DNA of 64,000 nucleotides from UBA1783 sp964449115. GTDB lineage: Bacteria; Bacillota_I; Bacilli_A; Erysipelotrichales; Erysipelotrichaceae. The position numbers were made by a program, and so were the translations under genes. The stretch is from contig CAYUXW010000008.1 of assembly GCA_964449115.1 (NCBI GenBank), forward strand, positions 1-64,000. The letters run 5' to 3'. Of this stretch, positions 8,278 through 17,306 are shown piece by piece. Below the pieces are notes generated by a model. The model was not told where the DNA came from. It did not search any database and saw nothing but the letters and a program-made list of their open reading frames with translations. Every line of letters begins with the position of its first letter. The stretch's first letter is position 1.

Positions 8278-10221
8278 GTTTAAATAATACAAAATAATTC
8301 AATCCTTAAGAACTATGTTGGTAGATAGGTGGTTGCCGACGCCGTTTAAATAATACAAAATAATTCAATCCTTAAGAACACCTCGAAATATCGCATAAGT
8401 TAACTGATGTTTAAATAATACAAAATAATTCAATCCTTAAGAACCCAACTCATCAGCTATCCAGTTTATAGATGTTTAAATAATACAAAATAATTCAATC
8501 CTTAAGAACTGCTTCTACTGGTGTTAATTATAATCCCGGTTTAAATAATACAAAATAATTCAATCCTTAAGAACGCTTTAAATAACCTTAAATGAGTTAG
8601 TAGGTTTAAATAATACAAAATAATTCAATCCTTAAGAACTTAACTCATAAAGTTGATCGTTGTATTCAGTTTAAATAATACAAAATAATTCAATCCTTAA
8701 GAACCTTCGTAACATAGATTCCCATTGTCATCATGTTTAAATAATACAAAATAATTCAATCCTTAAGAACAAATGATCTATGGTTCGATTGCTTCTGAAT
8801 GTTTAAATAATACAAAATAATTCAATCCTTAAGAACAGTCTACGGACAAGATACAGCTTGCTGTTAGTTTAAATAATACAAAATAATTCAATCCTTAAGA
8901 ACGTGACGTTGAAAGTTTTATGAAAATATATAGTTTAAATAATACAAAATAATTCAATCCTTAAGAACTAGTTTATCGTTCATTCAGTCACCTCACACGT
9001 TTAAATAATACAAAATAATTCAATCCTTAAGAACCCTTGCTTGAATGCTCGCTTGCAGGGCTTGGTTTAAATAATACAAAATAATTCAATCCTTAAGAAC
9101 ACATACTTTGCCGCCCTTTCCTTTGTCATTGTTTAAATAATACAAAATAATTCAATCCTTAAGAACATAATAATAAGTATATCCATAACCACTAGTGTTT
9201 AAATAATACAAAATAATTCAATCCTTAAGAACAATGTATACAATGGTTAATGGTAGTATTGAGTTTAAATAATACAAAATAATTCAATCCTTAAGAACCT
9301 ACATTGATAAATCTGTAAGTTGTAGCAAGTTTAAATAATACAAAATAATTCAATCCTTAAGAACAACAAAATAAAGAATACCAAAATAAAGAAAGTTTAA
9401 ATAATACAAAATAATTCAATCCTTAAGAACCCTTGCTTGAATGCTCGCTTGCAGGGCTTGGTTTAAATAATACAAAATAATTCAATCCTTAAGAACACAT
9501 ACTTTGCCGCCCTTTCCTTTGTCATTGTTTAAATAATACAAAATAATTCAATCCTTAAGAACTTAACTCATAAAGTTGATCGTTGTATTCAGTTTAAATA
9601 ATACAAAATAATTCAATCCTTAAGAACCTTCGTAACATAGATTCCCATTGTCATCATGTTTAAATAATACAAAATAATTCAATCCTTAAGAACAAATGAT
9701 CTATGGTTCGATTGCTTCTGAATGTTTAAATAATACAAAATAATTCAATCCTTAAGAACAGTCTACGGACAAGATACAGCTTGCTGTTAGTTTAAATAAT
9801 ACAAAATAATTCAATCCTTAAGAACATTATTATAATGTGAAAAGTAAAATAATATGTTTAAATAATACAAAATAATTCAATCCTTAAGAACTTCATATTA
9901 CTTAACAATATCTAAACTTTGAGTTTAAATAATACAAAATAATTCAATCCTTAAGAACGTAATAGCAGTTGTTGTTGCGTTTATATCAGTTTAAATAATA
10001 CAAAATAATTCAATCCTTAAGAACAGCAAAGACAAGACTTCACATTAAAGTTATGTTTAAATAATACAAAATAATTCAATCCTTAAGAACATAGCTTCTT
10101 CATCAAAGTATCTGAAATCGTTTAAATAATACAAAATAATTCAATCCTTAAGAACGCTACATTTGTATTGTTTACAAATATTCTCGTTTAAATAATACAA
10201 AATAATTCAATCCTTAAGAAC
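8278..10221 (-). CRISPR. Type II-A CRISPR array, 30 repeats and 29 spacers
   Basis: Thirty 36-bp repeats, with no variant repeat seen, are separated by 29 spacers of 29-31 bp (mostly 30). On the plus strand the repeat begins GTTTAAATAATAC and ends CCTTAAGAAC; in the inferred crRNA direction it begins GTTCTTAAGG and ends TTTAAAC. The minus direction is inferred from the csn2-proximal end being leader-side and from the tracrRNA, which is complementary to the repeat and on the minus strand with a terminator. Only 23 spacers are unique. Spacers at 8640-8866 recur in order at 9563-9789, and those at 9035-9130 recur at 9431-9526. No degenerate terminal repeat marks the old end. Confidence 0.98.
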
Positions 10222-10278
10222 CTATAACTTATTATATATCATTTTTTCCTTTATTTATAATGAGTTTTTACTTTTTCT
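10222..10278 (-). promoter_or_regulatory. Short CRISPR leader
   Basis: Between the csn2 stop and the first repeat on the leader side lie only 57 bp of AT-rich sequence. In the transcribed direction it contains TATATAATAAG about 12 bp before the repeat, which could be a -10. No good -35 is visible, so array transcription may start within csn2 or come from the cas operon. New spacers should be added at 10221. Confidence 0.5.
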
Positions 10279-11127
10279 CTAAATAATTTTTATTGAAAAA
10301 GTTAGATTTTGATCAGAAAATTCCTTATATAAATCAACAATTTCTTTGCTTTGAAAAGAAAGATTACTTTCTACAATAGGATTTAAAGCATACAATAATT
10401 TTTTAACTTTCTCTTTTTCTATTTCTAATTTAGCAAGAGAATTAAATTGCGATAACACTATCACGTTATCTATTTTTAAATTTACATTTTCATTCATTAT
10501 ATTATTATCAATAATAAATATCACACCTTTCTTTACCATTTTTTTAATCCATTCACTAACAACTCTATCGATTTCAAAATCAATATAAACAACACTAACT
10601 TTCTTTCTATTAATAAATAACATCAAGTTTAAATATATCAATCTTTTTTCACTAATTGATAACTCCTCATATTCAATCGCAAATACTTGTAATATTTTAT
10701 TTATATCAAATTCATTGATATCAATTTCTACACTTCTAATCAACCCATATCCTAATATTCTTTTTATTTCATACATTCCTTTATCTGACAACATACTTTT
10801 AAAAGCTTTTCTAATATCATCTAAAGAAATAAACATTTCAGGATTATTTTCTATCACTAAACTAAACTCATTGTTGAAATCTGTTTTTGCCTTAAATTCT
10901 AAATTATCGTTTAACATACTTTCGTTTTCTAAAAAAATGAAACCAATTTCATTAAACTTCAACAACACATTATCATCATCATATATCAAACATTTCGTTT
11001 TTCTTTTTTTGTTAAAATACAAATTCATGCACTCAATAAATTCTTCTCTAAACCCTCTATCAACTAGAACATTTATACTTTCCTCAATTGGAAAAATAAA
11101 TACTTGTTCATCTGTTTTAATTTTCAC
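10279..11127 (-). CDS. csn2: Csn2, type II-A adaptation protein (intermediate-length form)
   Basis: At 282 residues this is longer than the short Csn2 form (~220) and shorter than the long streptococcal form (~350). It is assigned mainly by position after cas1-cas2 in a Cas9 operon and by its Csn2-like layout, with a beta-rich N-terminus and an extended helical region. Phrases such as LSISEKRLIYLNLMLFINRKK and FIIDNNIMNE sit where Csn2 has its degenerate ATPase-like core. Csn2 forms tetrameric rings that slide on double-stranded DNA ends during spacer capture. It overlaps the cas2 end by 11 bp. Confidence 0.85.
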   Translation of the reverse strand: MKIKTDEQVFIFPIEESINVLVDRGFREEFIECMNLYFNKKRKTKCLIYDDDNVLLKFNEIGFIFLENESMLNDNLEFKAKTDFNNEFSLVIENNPEMFISLDDIRKAFKSMLSDKGMYEIKRILGYGLIRSVEIDINEFDINKILQVFAIEYEELSISEKRLIYLNLMLFINRKKVSVVYIDFEIDRVVSEWIKKMVKKGVIFIIDNNIMNENVNLKIDNVIVLSQFNSLAKLEIEKEKVKKLLYALNPIVESNLSFQSKEIVDLYKEFSDQNLTFSIKII

Positions 11128-11464
11128 TGTTCATTCCTCCAATTATTATTGTTCTATCCATCGTCGTAATTTGCTCTTGTAAAGAATATACATTATTAAT
11201 ATTTGCTATACTTAAATACTGATTTTCAGTAATAATCATATACCTTATATCACCATCTTTAGGAGCATTATTTTCAAGTTTCTTTGAGGCAGTAGAACAT
11301 GAATTATTGTTAATGCATAATTTTGAATAAACAGAATATTGTATTCTAATATATCCTTCATTTTTTAAATACTTAACAAATTTTCTATAATTTCTTTTAT
11401 CAGTTTTTGTAATTGTAGGAAGATCAAATATGACGACTAGTCTCATAAACCTATTTTTTATCAT
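11117..11464 (-). CDS. cas2: Cas2, type II adaptation endonuclease-fold protein
   Basis: The 115-residue protein has the Cas2 ferredoxin-like start MRLVVIFDLPT with Asp14 and the type II block YIRIQYSVYSKLC. The ATG at 11464 overlaps the cas1 stop (ATGA). A start six codons later is possible, but streptococcal Cas2 has a similar short extension before the MR motif. Cas2 dimers bridge two Cas1 dimers in the integration complex. Confidence 0.95.
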   Translation of the reverse strand: MIKNRFMRLVVIFDLPTITKTDKRNYRKFVKYLKNEGYIRIQYSVYSKLCINNNSCSTASKKLENNAPKDGDIRYMIITENQYLSIANINNVYSLQEQITTMDRTIIIGGMNSEN

Positions 11465-12357
11465 CGATTACTTTTTATTCCCGACTCATAGTCTATTCTA
11501 ATAATCGAATCTCTTTCTTCATTCATAAAAGCAAAATAAGAATCTATTAAGTCTTCTATAGCATCAGTTAATCTCATCCATTTATTATTGATTTTTATTC
11601 TACACTCTAATATTTGTAATATTTCAATTTTATGCGAGGTATTAAAATCATCCTCTATATTTTCATATACCCACATATCAACAATATACCTTAGAGGTTC
11701 AATAAAATCATAAGTTAAATTAAAAGGATTTGATTCTCCTATATGATGAATTCCCAATTGAGTAATATATCCTCTAGCTGCAATCATTTTAGAGATGTAA
11801 CTTGCAATTATTTTATAACCATAATTCAATGCGAAATTTATAGCTATTTGTTCATCTCTTGTAAATTCTGGACCGAATAATTCTTTAAAATATATCCTGG
11901 CACTAGAGCCTTCTCTATTTGTTTGGTCATCATTATATACCGATTCTTTGTAAACTTTTAATGTTTCTATAACTTCAGATGATAATTTTAATAATCTAAG
12001 ATTAGAAATTTCACTGGCAATTTTTTCTTCAACAATAAATTTCCAAAATCGTTTCTTTTTAGTATTTTTCCAATTAATTTGTTTTTTCAATTGTTTGAAT
12101 ACTAATGAGTGACAATTGAAAGGTTGAAATATCCCTATTGGGTCATTGCGACTATCGCAAATAATAATCCCAATATTATTTTCCATAAGTTTTGCAATTA
12201 TAGGTATTGTTATTGTTACTTTGCTATTACTGAATATTACAGTATCAAGATCTGTTAAAGGGTAATTGTGATACTCTTCTCCTATTGTAATTCTCATTCT
12301 ATTTGCTGATAAAGAAACTTTACATTCTGAACCTATAACTATTGTTTTCCAACCCAT
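11461..12357 (-). CDS. cas1: Cas1, type II-A spacer integrase
   Basis: From the preferred ATG at 12357 the protein has 298 residues and starts MGWKTIVIGSECKVSLS, matching the start of type II-A Cas1. The metal-binding residues fall at Glu149 (NREGSSARIYF), His204/His205 (LGIHHIGESN) and Glu220 (YDFIEPLR). An ATG at 12384 would add nine residues encoded by the tracrRNA terminator hairpin and its T-run, so I reject it. No strong ribosome site precedes 12357. Cas1 joins prespacers to the leader-repeat junction with Cas2 and, in type II-A, with Csn2 and Cas9. Confidence 0.95.
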   Translation of the reverse strand: MGWKTIVIGSECKVSLSANRMRITIGEEYHNYPLTDLDTVIFSNSKVTITIPIIAKLMENNIGIIICDSRNDPIGIFQPFNCHSLVFKQLKKQINWKNTKKKRFWKFIVEEKIASEISNLRLLKLSSEVIETLKVYKESVYNDDQTNREGSSARIYFKELFGPEFTRDEQIAINFALNYGYKIIASYISKMIAARGYITQLGIHHIGESNPFNLTYDFIEPLRYIVDMWVYENIEDDFNTSHKIEILQILECRIKINNKWMRLTDAIEDLIDSYFAFMNEERDSIIRIDYESGIKSNR

Positions 12358-12367
12358 ATAATATCTA

Positions 12368-12455
12368 AAAAATAAAATGGCCAAAGTCGGCCATTTTTGA
12401 TAGTTTTGAAATAATTTTAATTCTTTCGGATTAAATTATTTCGTATTATTTAAAC
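12368..12455 (-). ncRNA. tracrRNA of the type II-A system
   Basis: Plus-strand bases 12420-12455 match the crRNA-sense repeat at about 31 of 36 positions, so the minus-strand transcript is an anti-repeat. It begins GTTTAAATAATACG. Pairing with the crRNA gives a lower stem (GUUCUU with AAGAAU), a small internal bulge, and a long upper stem. Downstream is an A/U-rich linker and a terminator hairpin at 12374-12397. A promoter lies immediately upstream. The predicted RNA is about 85-90 nt. The linker also contains a 10-nt stretch that is self-complementary to the anti-repeat. Confidence 0.9.
12374..12397 (-). terminator. tracrRNA terminator
   Basis: A perfect 9-bp stem AAAATGGCC/GGCCATTTT with a 6-nt loop is followed on the minus strand by ATTTTTTAG. 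It sits just upstream of the cas1 start and may also reduce read-through from cas9 into cas1. Confidence 0.9.
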
Positions 12456-12461
12456 AATAAT

Positions 12462-12490
12462 ATTATACATCAATCTTACCGATATTCCAA
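12462..12490 (-). promoter_or_regulatory. tracrRNA promoter embedded in the cas9 3' end
   Basis: Minus-strand TTGGAA (12485-12490), 17 nt, TATAAT (12462-12467). The TATAAT contains the cas9 stop codon TAA (12463-12465). The predicted start of transcription falls at or a few bases before the first base of the anti-repeat at 12455. Confidence 0.8.
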
Positions 12491-15400
12491 TAGAATTTTT
12501 CTCTCTTTATCAATTTATATGCACCTCTTTTCTTTTCATGAGATTTTACTATTAATTTCCCATTATTGTTATGGTTAAACCTAACTCCTAAAAAACTACT
12601 TTTAATCTTTACATACTCTGCATTAGGATTATTAGAAATTAAATTATTATTTGCAGTTGGTAGCACTTGTCCAAAAATCCCTGGAGGAGTATGTGGTCTA
12701 TTAACTATTTTAATCAAAAACGCAATCTTTTCAGTTAAATCGAAAACATTTTTGCTTTTTAATAACAAATTATGTATTGCTATATCATGTTTAGAATCAT
12801 ATAGCAAAATTCTTTCATCTTTTAAAAATTGAACAACTTCATCAATTTTTAATTCTTGGTAACTAATTCCATTTTGATTTTGATTGGTTAATAAATTAAA
12901 CTCCTTATTTATCTTATCTCTTAGATATTCTGCATTATCATAAATTTCATTATAAGAAAACACATTTACATATTTTAACTCTAATTTTTTATTGGCAATT
13001 GAACCAATATTGAAAATAAATGGACAATTTGTTTCAGTATCAAAAATCAAATCATTTTTAAATGCTCTGAAACGATATAATTTATCATTTATCTCTCCAT
13101 TTTCTAACAGCTCTTCTGCCCTATAATGGTCTACGATGAGTTTTTTATAAAGTTCTTTATTTATTTCACCGTCTGGATTAACTATAACTTTTGGAATGTG
13201 AATGGCTATATGTTGCATTTTATCTTTTTTGTTTTTATACTTATAAAAATCTACAGCTACACATTCAACACTATCAAATACTCTTTTATCATTATTTACT
13301 CCTAAAATAGATAGAACAGCATTATCTTTTCTTTTTTCTTGTTTATAAATTGTCGCATCAAAAAACTTTCCTGTCCAATTTTTCTCAACCTTTATTGAAT
13401 AGTAAGGAACTTGGTGTTTAATCTGTCCAACAAACGAATTATGTTCATGCCATTTTTCTTCAAATGCTTTTTCATACATTATTCTAATAAATTTTTTATT
13501 TTCCTCCATTGAAGAATCAGCTTTTATTTTATTTACAAAATCAAAATATAATTCTGGATTTATTTTCCCTTTACCATAACTAGGATAATATTTAGATAAA
13601 GTCTTTTCGGCAACAATCAACAATGCTGCATCTTGAGCATGGTGTTGCACACCAAAATCTCTATTTTTCTTTAAGTTAAAAGCTTTCCTATAAATGCTTG
13701 TATATGCAGACTTAATGCCAACAATATTTGTTTTGTGATTATTATATTTTGAATAAGCATTTAAAATTGCTATAAACTCTCTAATAATGTATCTTGTATC
13801 AACTAAATTCCTATTAACGAATTCTGTTAAAGCAGGAAAACTATCTAATAGTAGACGATTCCTTTTTTCTTCTGAAATTAATTCTAATTCAAACAATTCT
13901 TTTACACTTTTTATAAAACGAGATGATTTTACTGTCTCATCTGGTGGAGTATTTGAATCTTCAATATACATAAGAGGTAATCTGTCGCCTTTTCTAGAAT
14001 TAGCCAATTTACTAACAAGCATCTTATCATCTTTTGAATCATCACCAAAACCTCTTGGTAAAATATGATCAACCTCATAATCACTCAAGTTATTAATGTT
14101 TATTCTTTTTCCTGTTAATAAATCTATACCATTTTGTCTAATGTATAAATCTATTTTAAGTTTGTTCTTTTCAACGTAAGAATCGATATCCTTCCATGGT
14201 TCTAGATTAAATGTAACCTTCTTTTCTTTTGATTTACTTTGAACATACTCATATAGTTTTTTAGCTGTATCCCTAAATTTTTCTGGTCTAAGACCTTCCC
14301 TACTACTATCTTTTAAATCACGAGCTGTCTCTATGATGACTTTATCAGGAACACCAAAAGCATCAACCATGCTTTCGTATAATTTCATACACTCATTTAG
14401 CGCTCTTATTGTAGGTCTTGAAATTGGAATGAATGGTTTACCATCTTCTATTAACAAATCAATTGATAATTTCCCATTATTTTTTTGCAACTTATCAAAA
14501 TACTTATTGGAAAAATATTCTTTTCCATTACCATCTAAATCTTTAGCATTATAAATAATTGTCATCTGCTCATTTTTATAACTTGAAACATTATCCTTAA
14601 AAAGTAAATCTAACATCGTTTCACCTTTTTCATTCATTGTTTCTTCCATAATCATTTCTTTTGATAATGCAAAAAATCCTTTAGAATTAATTTTACTTAA
14701 CTTTTTAGCTTTTTCTTCAGTAAACTTATGTTTATTTATTAAAACATCTAACTTAGATTTCTCTTCATTATATAGATTAATATCCAAAATTAAATCTTCT
14801 AATTTATTAACTTTGTCTTTGCTGTTAAATATTTCAAGAATTGAATCAAAACGAAAACTATCTTCTATCCTTATCACATCCAAATAAACTGAATATGAAT
14901 TATTAAATTTGTTAGTTTTATTAGACTTATTTGAAGGTCCAAAGTAACTAATATCAAGTTCATCACATATATCTTTGAAACTTACAATTTTATTTTTTAA
15001 AAACAATCGATCAAAAACCTTAATTTTATCTACCCTAGTCAAATAATAATCATTCCCATTTTTATCTTCTGCACTTAATATATTTAACTCATTTAATATG
15101 CTAAACGTTTCAGCGATAAAGGATCCTTTAGGAAGAGCATATTTATCATATAGATATGTACACCTGGATATCATATTTAACTTCCACTTTTTAATGCTTT
15201 CATATTCATCAACTGCTTTATTATCCGATTGCTTCATAGTATCTTCATAACTATATTTAAAGTTTTGATTTTTTACTAGCCAGGCATTTTTACCCTTTTC
15301 ATCCAATGGACCAATATAGTAAGGAATTCTAGCTGAAATAATAGAAGTACAAACTTCAATAAAGCGGTCAGTTATTTCAGGATAGTACTTTTGTTGGTTT

Positions 15401-16398
15401 CTTAAAATATCGCCGGCCTCTTTGACATATAAACCATTAGGGAAAGAATTAGATAAGTTTTTAACAGCTCTTGAACGACTTGCCTTGTTAGAAGCTTTGC
15501 TTTTAATGCTTTCCTTCATTTTTGTGTATGCTTCTTCCCCTTGTTTTTGAGATTTACGGTATTCATCCATATTATTGACTGCAAGTTCACACAAATAATT
15601 GTATTCTTTTAGAATTCTAGCAACGTTAGATAAGTCATACAATTCAATAGCCTCTTCATAAAACAACCTTAATTCATCCTGCTTTTTTAAATCTTCAATA
15701 TTTACACTTGAAGCAAAATCATCAAGTTTTTCTGAAATTTTTTGTGGTTTTACTTTGTAATTGGATAACAATCTCAAAAGTTCAATTAAAGCTGATTCAC
15801 TTTCTTCATCAATGGTGAACCTATTTTTACTAACACTACCTTTAATATCATTATTGTTTATAGATCCTTCAAAAACTCTCTTTAGAATTTCTTCAAATTC
15901 CTTGGTATCTTCTACAAAATCCACATAACTACTAGCTAACTGATAAAATCGGTCTTTATACATTTCAAAAGTAATTCCACCCTTTGAAAAATCAATAGTT
16001 TCTAAAAGAAAATGTCCTCTAGTTCCACATATGTTATAAAGAGCTAATAACAATTCTCTTTTAGTAACTTTTTTAGAAAGTGCTCTTTTCCTTAAATGAT
16101 AAATAGAATTGTCTACTGGCATTTTTAAATATTTATTATCAGTCGTGTAACACATATAGCCTGGAGTATTAAGCTCTTGTTTGCTAATAACTCCAAAATC
16201 AATAAAAGCATCCTTCATTTGTTTTTTGCGCCAGGTTTTTCTTCTAGTTGTTCTTCTTGCACTTCTATTTACTCTTGCTTCTTTAGCAGAAATAGCCTCA
16301 TTAAAAACTCTAGTTCCCATATAGATTAACTTATTATCTTTTTCTACAGCAGAACCAATTGAGGCTATACCAATATCATAACTAAAAGTAGTTGACAT
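12463..16398 (-). CDS. cas9: Cas9, type II-A RNA-guided DNA endonuclease
   Basis: From the ATG at 16398 the protein has 1311 residues. RuvC-I is YDIGIASIGSAV (Asp8), the arginine-rich bridge helix (NRSARRTTRRKTWRKK) is near 44-60, RuvC-II is KVIIETARD (Glu690), HNH is YEVDHILPRGF (His778), and RuvC-III is HHAQDAALL (His919/920, Asp923). All catalytic residues are present. The usual GWAV of RuvC-I reads GSAV here. The ATG at 16413 is rejected because GGAGGA, the evident ribosome site, starts within that codon and lies 7-8 nt before 16398. The last ~300 residues should carry the PAM-interacting domain; its PAM cannot be read off. It heads the operon tracrRNA-cas1-cas2-csn2-array. Confidence 0.98.
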   Translation of the reverse strand: MSTTFSYDIGIASIGSAVEKDNKLIYMGTRVFNEAISAKEARVNRSARRTTRRKTWRKKQMKDAFIDFGVISKQELNTPGYMCYTTDNKYLKMPVDNSIYHLRKRALSKKVTKRELLLALYNICGTRGHFLLETIDFSKGGITFEMYKDRFYQLASSYVDFVEDTKEFEEILKRVFEGSINNNDIKGSVSKNRFTIDEESESALIELLRLLSNYKVKPQKISEKLDDFASSVNIEDLKKQDELRLFYEEAIELYDLSNVARILKEYNYLCELAVNNMDEYRKSQKQGEEAYTKMKESIKSKASNKASRSRAVKNLSNSFPNGLYVKEAGDILRNQQKYYPEITDRFIEVCTSIISARIPYYIGPLDEKGKNAWLVKNQNFKYSYEDTMKQSDNKAVDEYESIKKWKLNMISRCTYLYDKYALPKGSFIAETFSILNELNILSAEDKNGNDYYLTRVDKIKVFDRLFLKNKIVSFKDICDELDISYFGPSNKSNKTNKFNNSYSVYLDVIRIEDSFRFDSILEIFNSKDKVNKLEDLILDINLYNEEKSKLDVLINKHKFTEEKAKKLSKINSKGFFALSKEMIMEETMNEKGETMLDLLFKDNVSSYKNEQMTIIYNAKDLDGNGKEYFSNKYFDKLQKNNGKLSIDLLIEDGKPFIPISRPTIRALNECMKLYESMVDAFGVPDKVIIETARDLKDSSREGLRPEKFRDTAKKLYEYVQSKSKEKKVTFNLEPWKDIDSYVEKNKLKIDLYIRQNGIDLLTGKRININNLSDYEVDHILPRGFGDDSKDDKMLVSKLANSRKGDRLPLMYIEDSNTPPDETVKSSRFIKSVKELFELELISEEKRNRLLLDSFPALTEFVNRNLVDTRYIIREFIAILNAYSKYNNHKTNIVGIKSAYTSIYRKAFNLKKNRDFGVQHHAQDAALLIVAEKTLSKYYPSYGKGKINPELYFDFVNKIKADSSMEENKKFIRIMYEKAFEEKWHEHNSFVGQIKHQVPYYSIKVEKNWTGKFFDATIYKQEKRKDNAVLSILGVNNDKRVFDSVECVAVDFYKYKNKKDKMQHIAIHIPKVIVNPDGEINKELYKKLIVDHYRAEELLENGEINDKLYRFRAFKNDLIFDTETNCPFIFNIGSIANKKLELKYVNVFSYNEIYDNAEYLRDKINKEFNLLTNQNQNGISYQELKIDEVVQFLKDERILLYDSKHDIAIHNLLLKSKNVFDLTEKIAFLIKIVNRPHTPPGIFGQVLPTANNNLISNNPNAEYVKIKSSFLGVRFNHNNNGKLIVKSHEKKRGAYKLIKREKFYWNIGKIDV

Positions 16399-16516
16399 AT
16401 TATTTTCCTCCATATATTTATATCTATTGTATAATACTTTCCTTCAATATGTTGTCCTTTTTTTTGTACATATTTACATAAAATTATATGATATTATAAA
16501 AAAACCATTTTATTTC

Positions 16517-16936
16517 CTATAAATTATTTTCCAAAATATAATCATAAGCCTCTGATAAAACCCTTTTTGCCCCCTTAAACTTTAAGGTTTTTAAACATTG
16601 CTTAAATGGTAAAACAACAATTGAAGCTACTTCATCTTCCTGAGCTACCAGTTGTTGATTAGAGTAGGTAGCTAGAAAATAAATAACTGTTTTTACAGTC
16701 TTTTTTCCTCTTCCTGCCAAATATACATCAAAAGTTTTAAACCCTTTAATAATATCTACATCTAAACCAACTTCTTCTTTTATTTCACGTAAAGCAGTTT
16801 CTTCTTCTGTTTCATTATCTTCTACACGCCCTTTAGGAAAGCCATAGCTTCCTTCTATATTCTTAATTAATACAAACTTTAATTCTTCTTTATCCCTTGT
16901 AAATATAACCGCTCCACATGATTTTTCTTTATTCAT
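16517..16936 (-). CDS. Nudix hydrolase (MutT/Ap4A hydrolase type)
   Basis: The 139-residue protein carries a full Nudix box, G36-x5-E42-x7-R50-E51-I-x-E54-E55-x-G57-L. It is preceded by YGFPKG, which is typical of diadenosine tetraphosphate hydrolases. The start SCGAVIFTRD is also typical of Ap4A-type Nudix enzymes. It would hydrolyse nucleoside diphosphate-linked compounds; the substrate is not certain. It lies upstream of cas9 on the same strand, with about 100 bp of AT-rich sequence between, and is probably not part of the CRISPR operon. Confidence 0.85.
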   Translation of the reverse strand: MNKEKSCGAVIFTRDKEELKFVLIKNIEGSYGFPKGRVEDNETEEETALREIKEEVGLDVDIIKGFKTFDVYLAGRGKKTVKTVIYFLATYSNQQLVAQEDEVASIVVLPFKQCLKTLKFKGAKRVLSEAYDYILENNL

Positions 16937-16982
16937 AAATTCACCCTACTTATATTTTACACTAAATTTACATTAGATAAAA

Positions 16983-17306
16983 TTAAAATAGTTGAACTAA
17001 TAACATATAACAGATTGTTCCACAGGTAATACTTAATAAGGTATTCCTTTTATACGTGTGTAAGGCTGCTACAACCAGTACTGCCACAAGTTCCTTTAAT
17101 CCATACGGAAAAACAGTAACTTTGACATCCTTTAAACAATAAACAACCAGCATGGCCATGATGGCGGTTGGAAGAACTTTTCCTAAATAAGAAATGATAT
17201 CAGGCAGTTTTTCCTGTTTGTTAAAGACCACAAAAGGAAAGAATCTAATCAGGATTGTTACCAGGGAAATAGTGATAATGATAAGTATAGTATGATAATT
17301 ATTCAT
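16983..17306 (-). CDS. azlD: AzlD-family branched-chain amino acid exporter subunit
   Basis: This 107-residue protein has about four membrane segments. It contains RFFPFVVFNKQEKLPDIISYLGKVLPTAIMAMLVVYCLKD as split family motifs (PF05437 type). It overlaps the end of azlC by 8 bp, and AzlC/AzlD together form a branched-chain amino acid export system in the cytoplasmic membrane. A separate branched-chain importer gene, brnQ, lies 2 kb away but is broken. Confidence 0.9.
   Translation of the reverse strand: MNNYHTILIIITISLVTILIRFFPFVVFNKQEKLPDIISYLGKVLPTAIMAMLVVYCLKDVKVTVFPYGLKELVAVLVVAALHTYKRNTLLSITCGTICYMLLVQLF

Noticed and set aside
8278..10221. Plus-strand transcription of the array
   Set aside because: The tracrRNA, with promoter and terminator, is on the minus strand and complementary to the minus-strand repeat; the leader is on the csn2 side.
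12358..12384. Nine-residue N-terminal extension of Cas1
   Set aside because: It is encoded by the tracrRNA terminator stem and T-run and has no match to Cas1 starts; ATG at 12357 gives the known MGWKT-type start.
12420..12455. A displaced solitary CRISPR repeat between cas9 and cas1
   Set aside because: Its mismatches to the repeat, flanking promoter and terminator, and strand fit an anti-repeat in a tracrRNA.
13787..14068. Plus-strand open frames within cas9
   Set aside because: They are opposite-strand shadows of conserved Cas9 coding sequence and lack ribosome sites.
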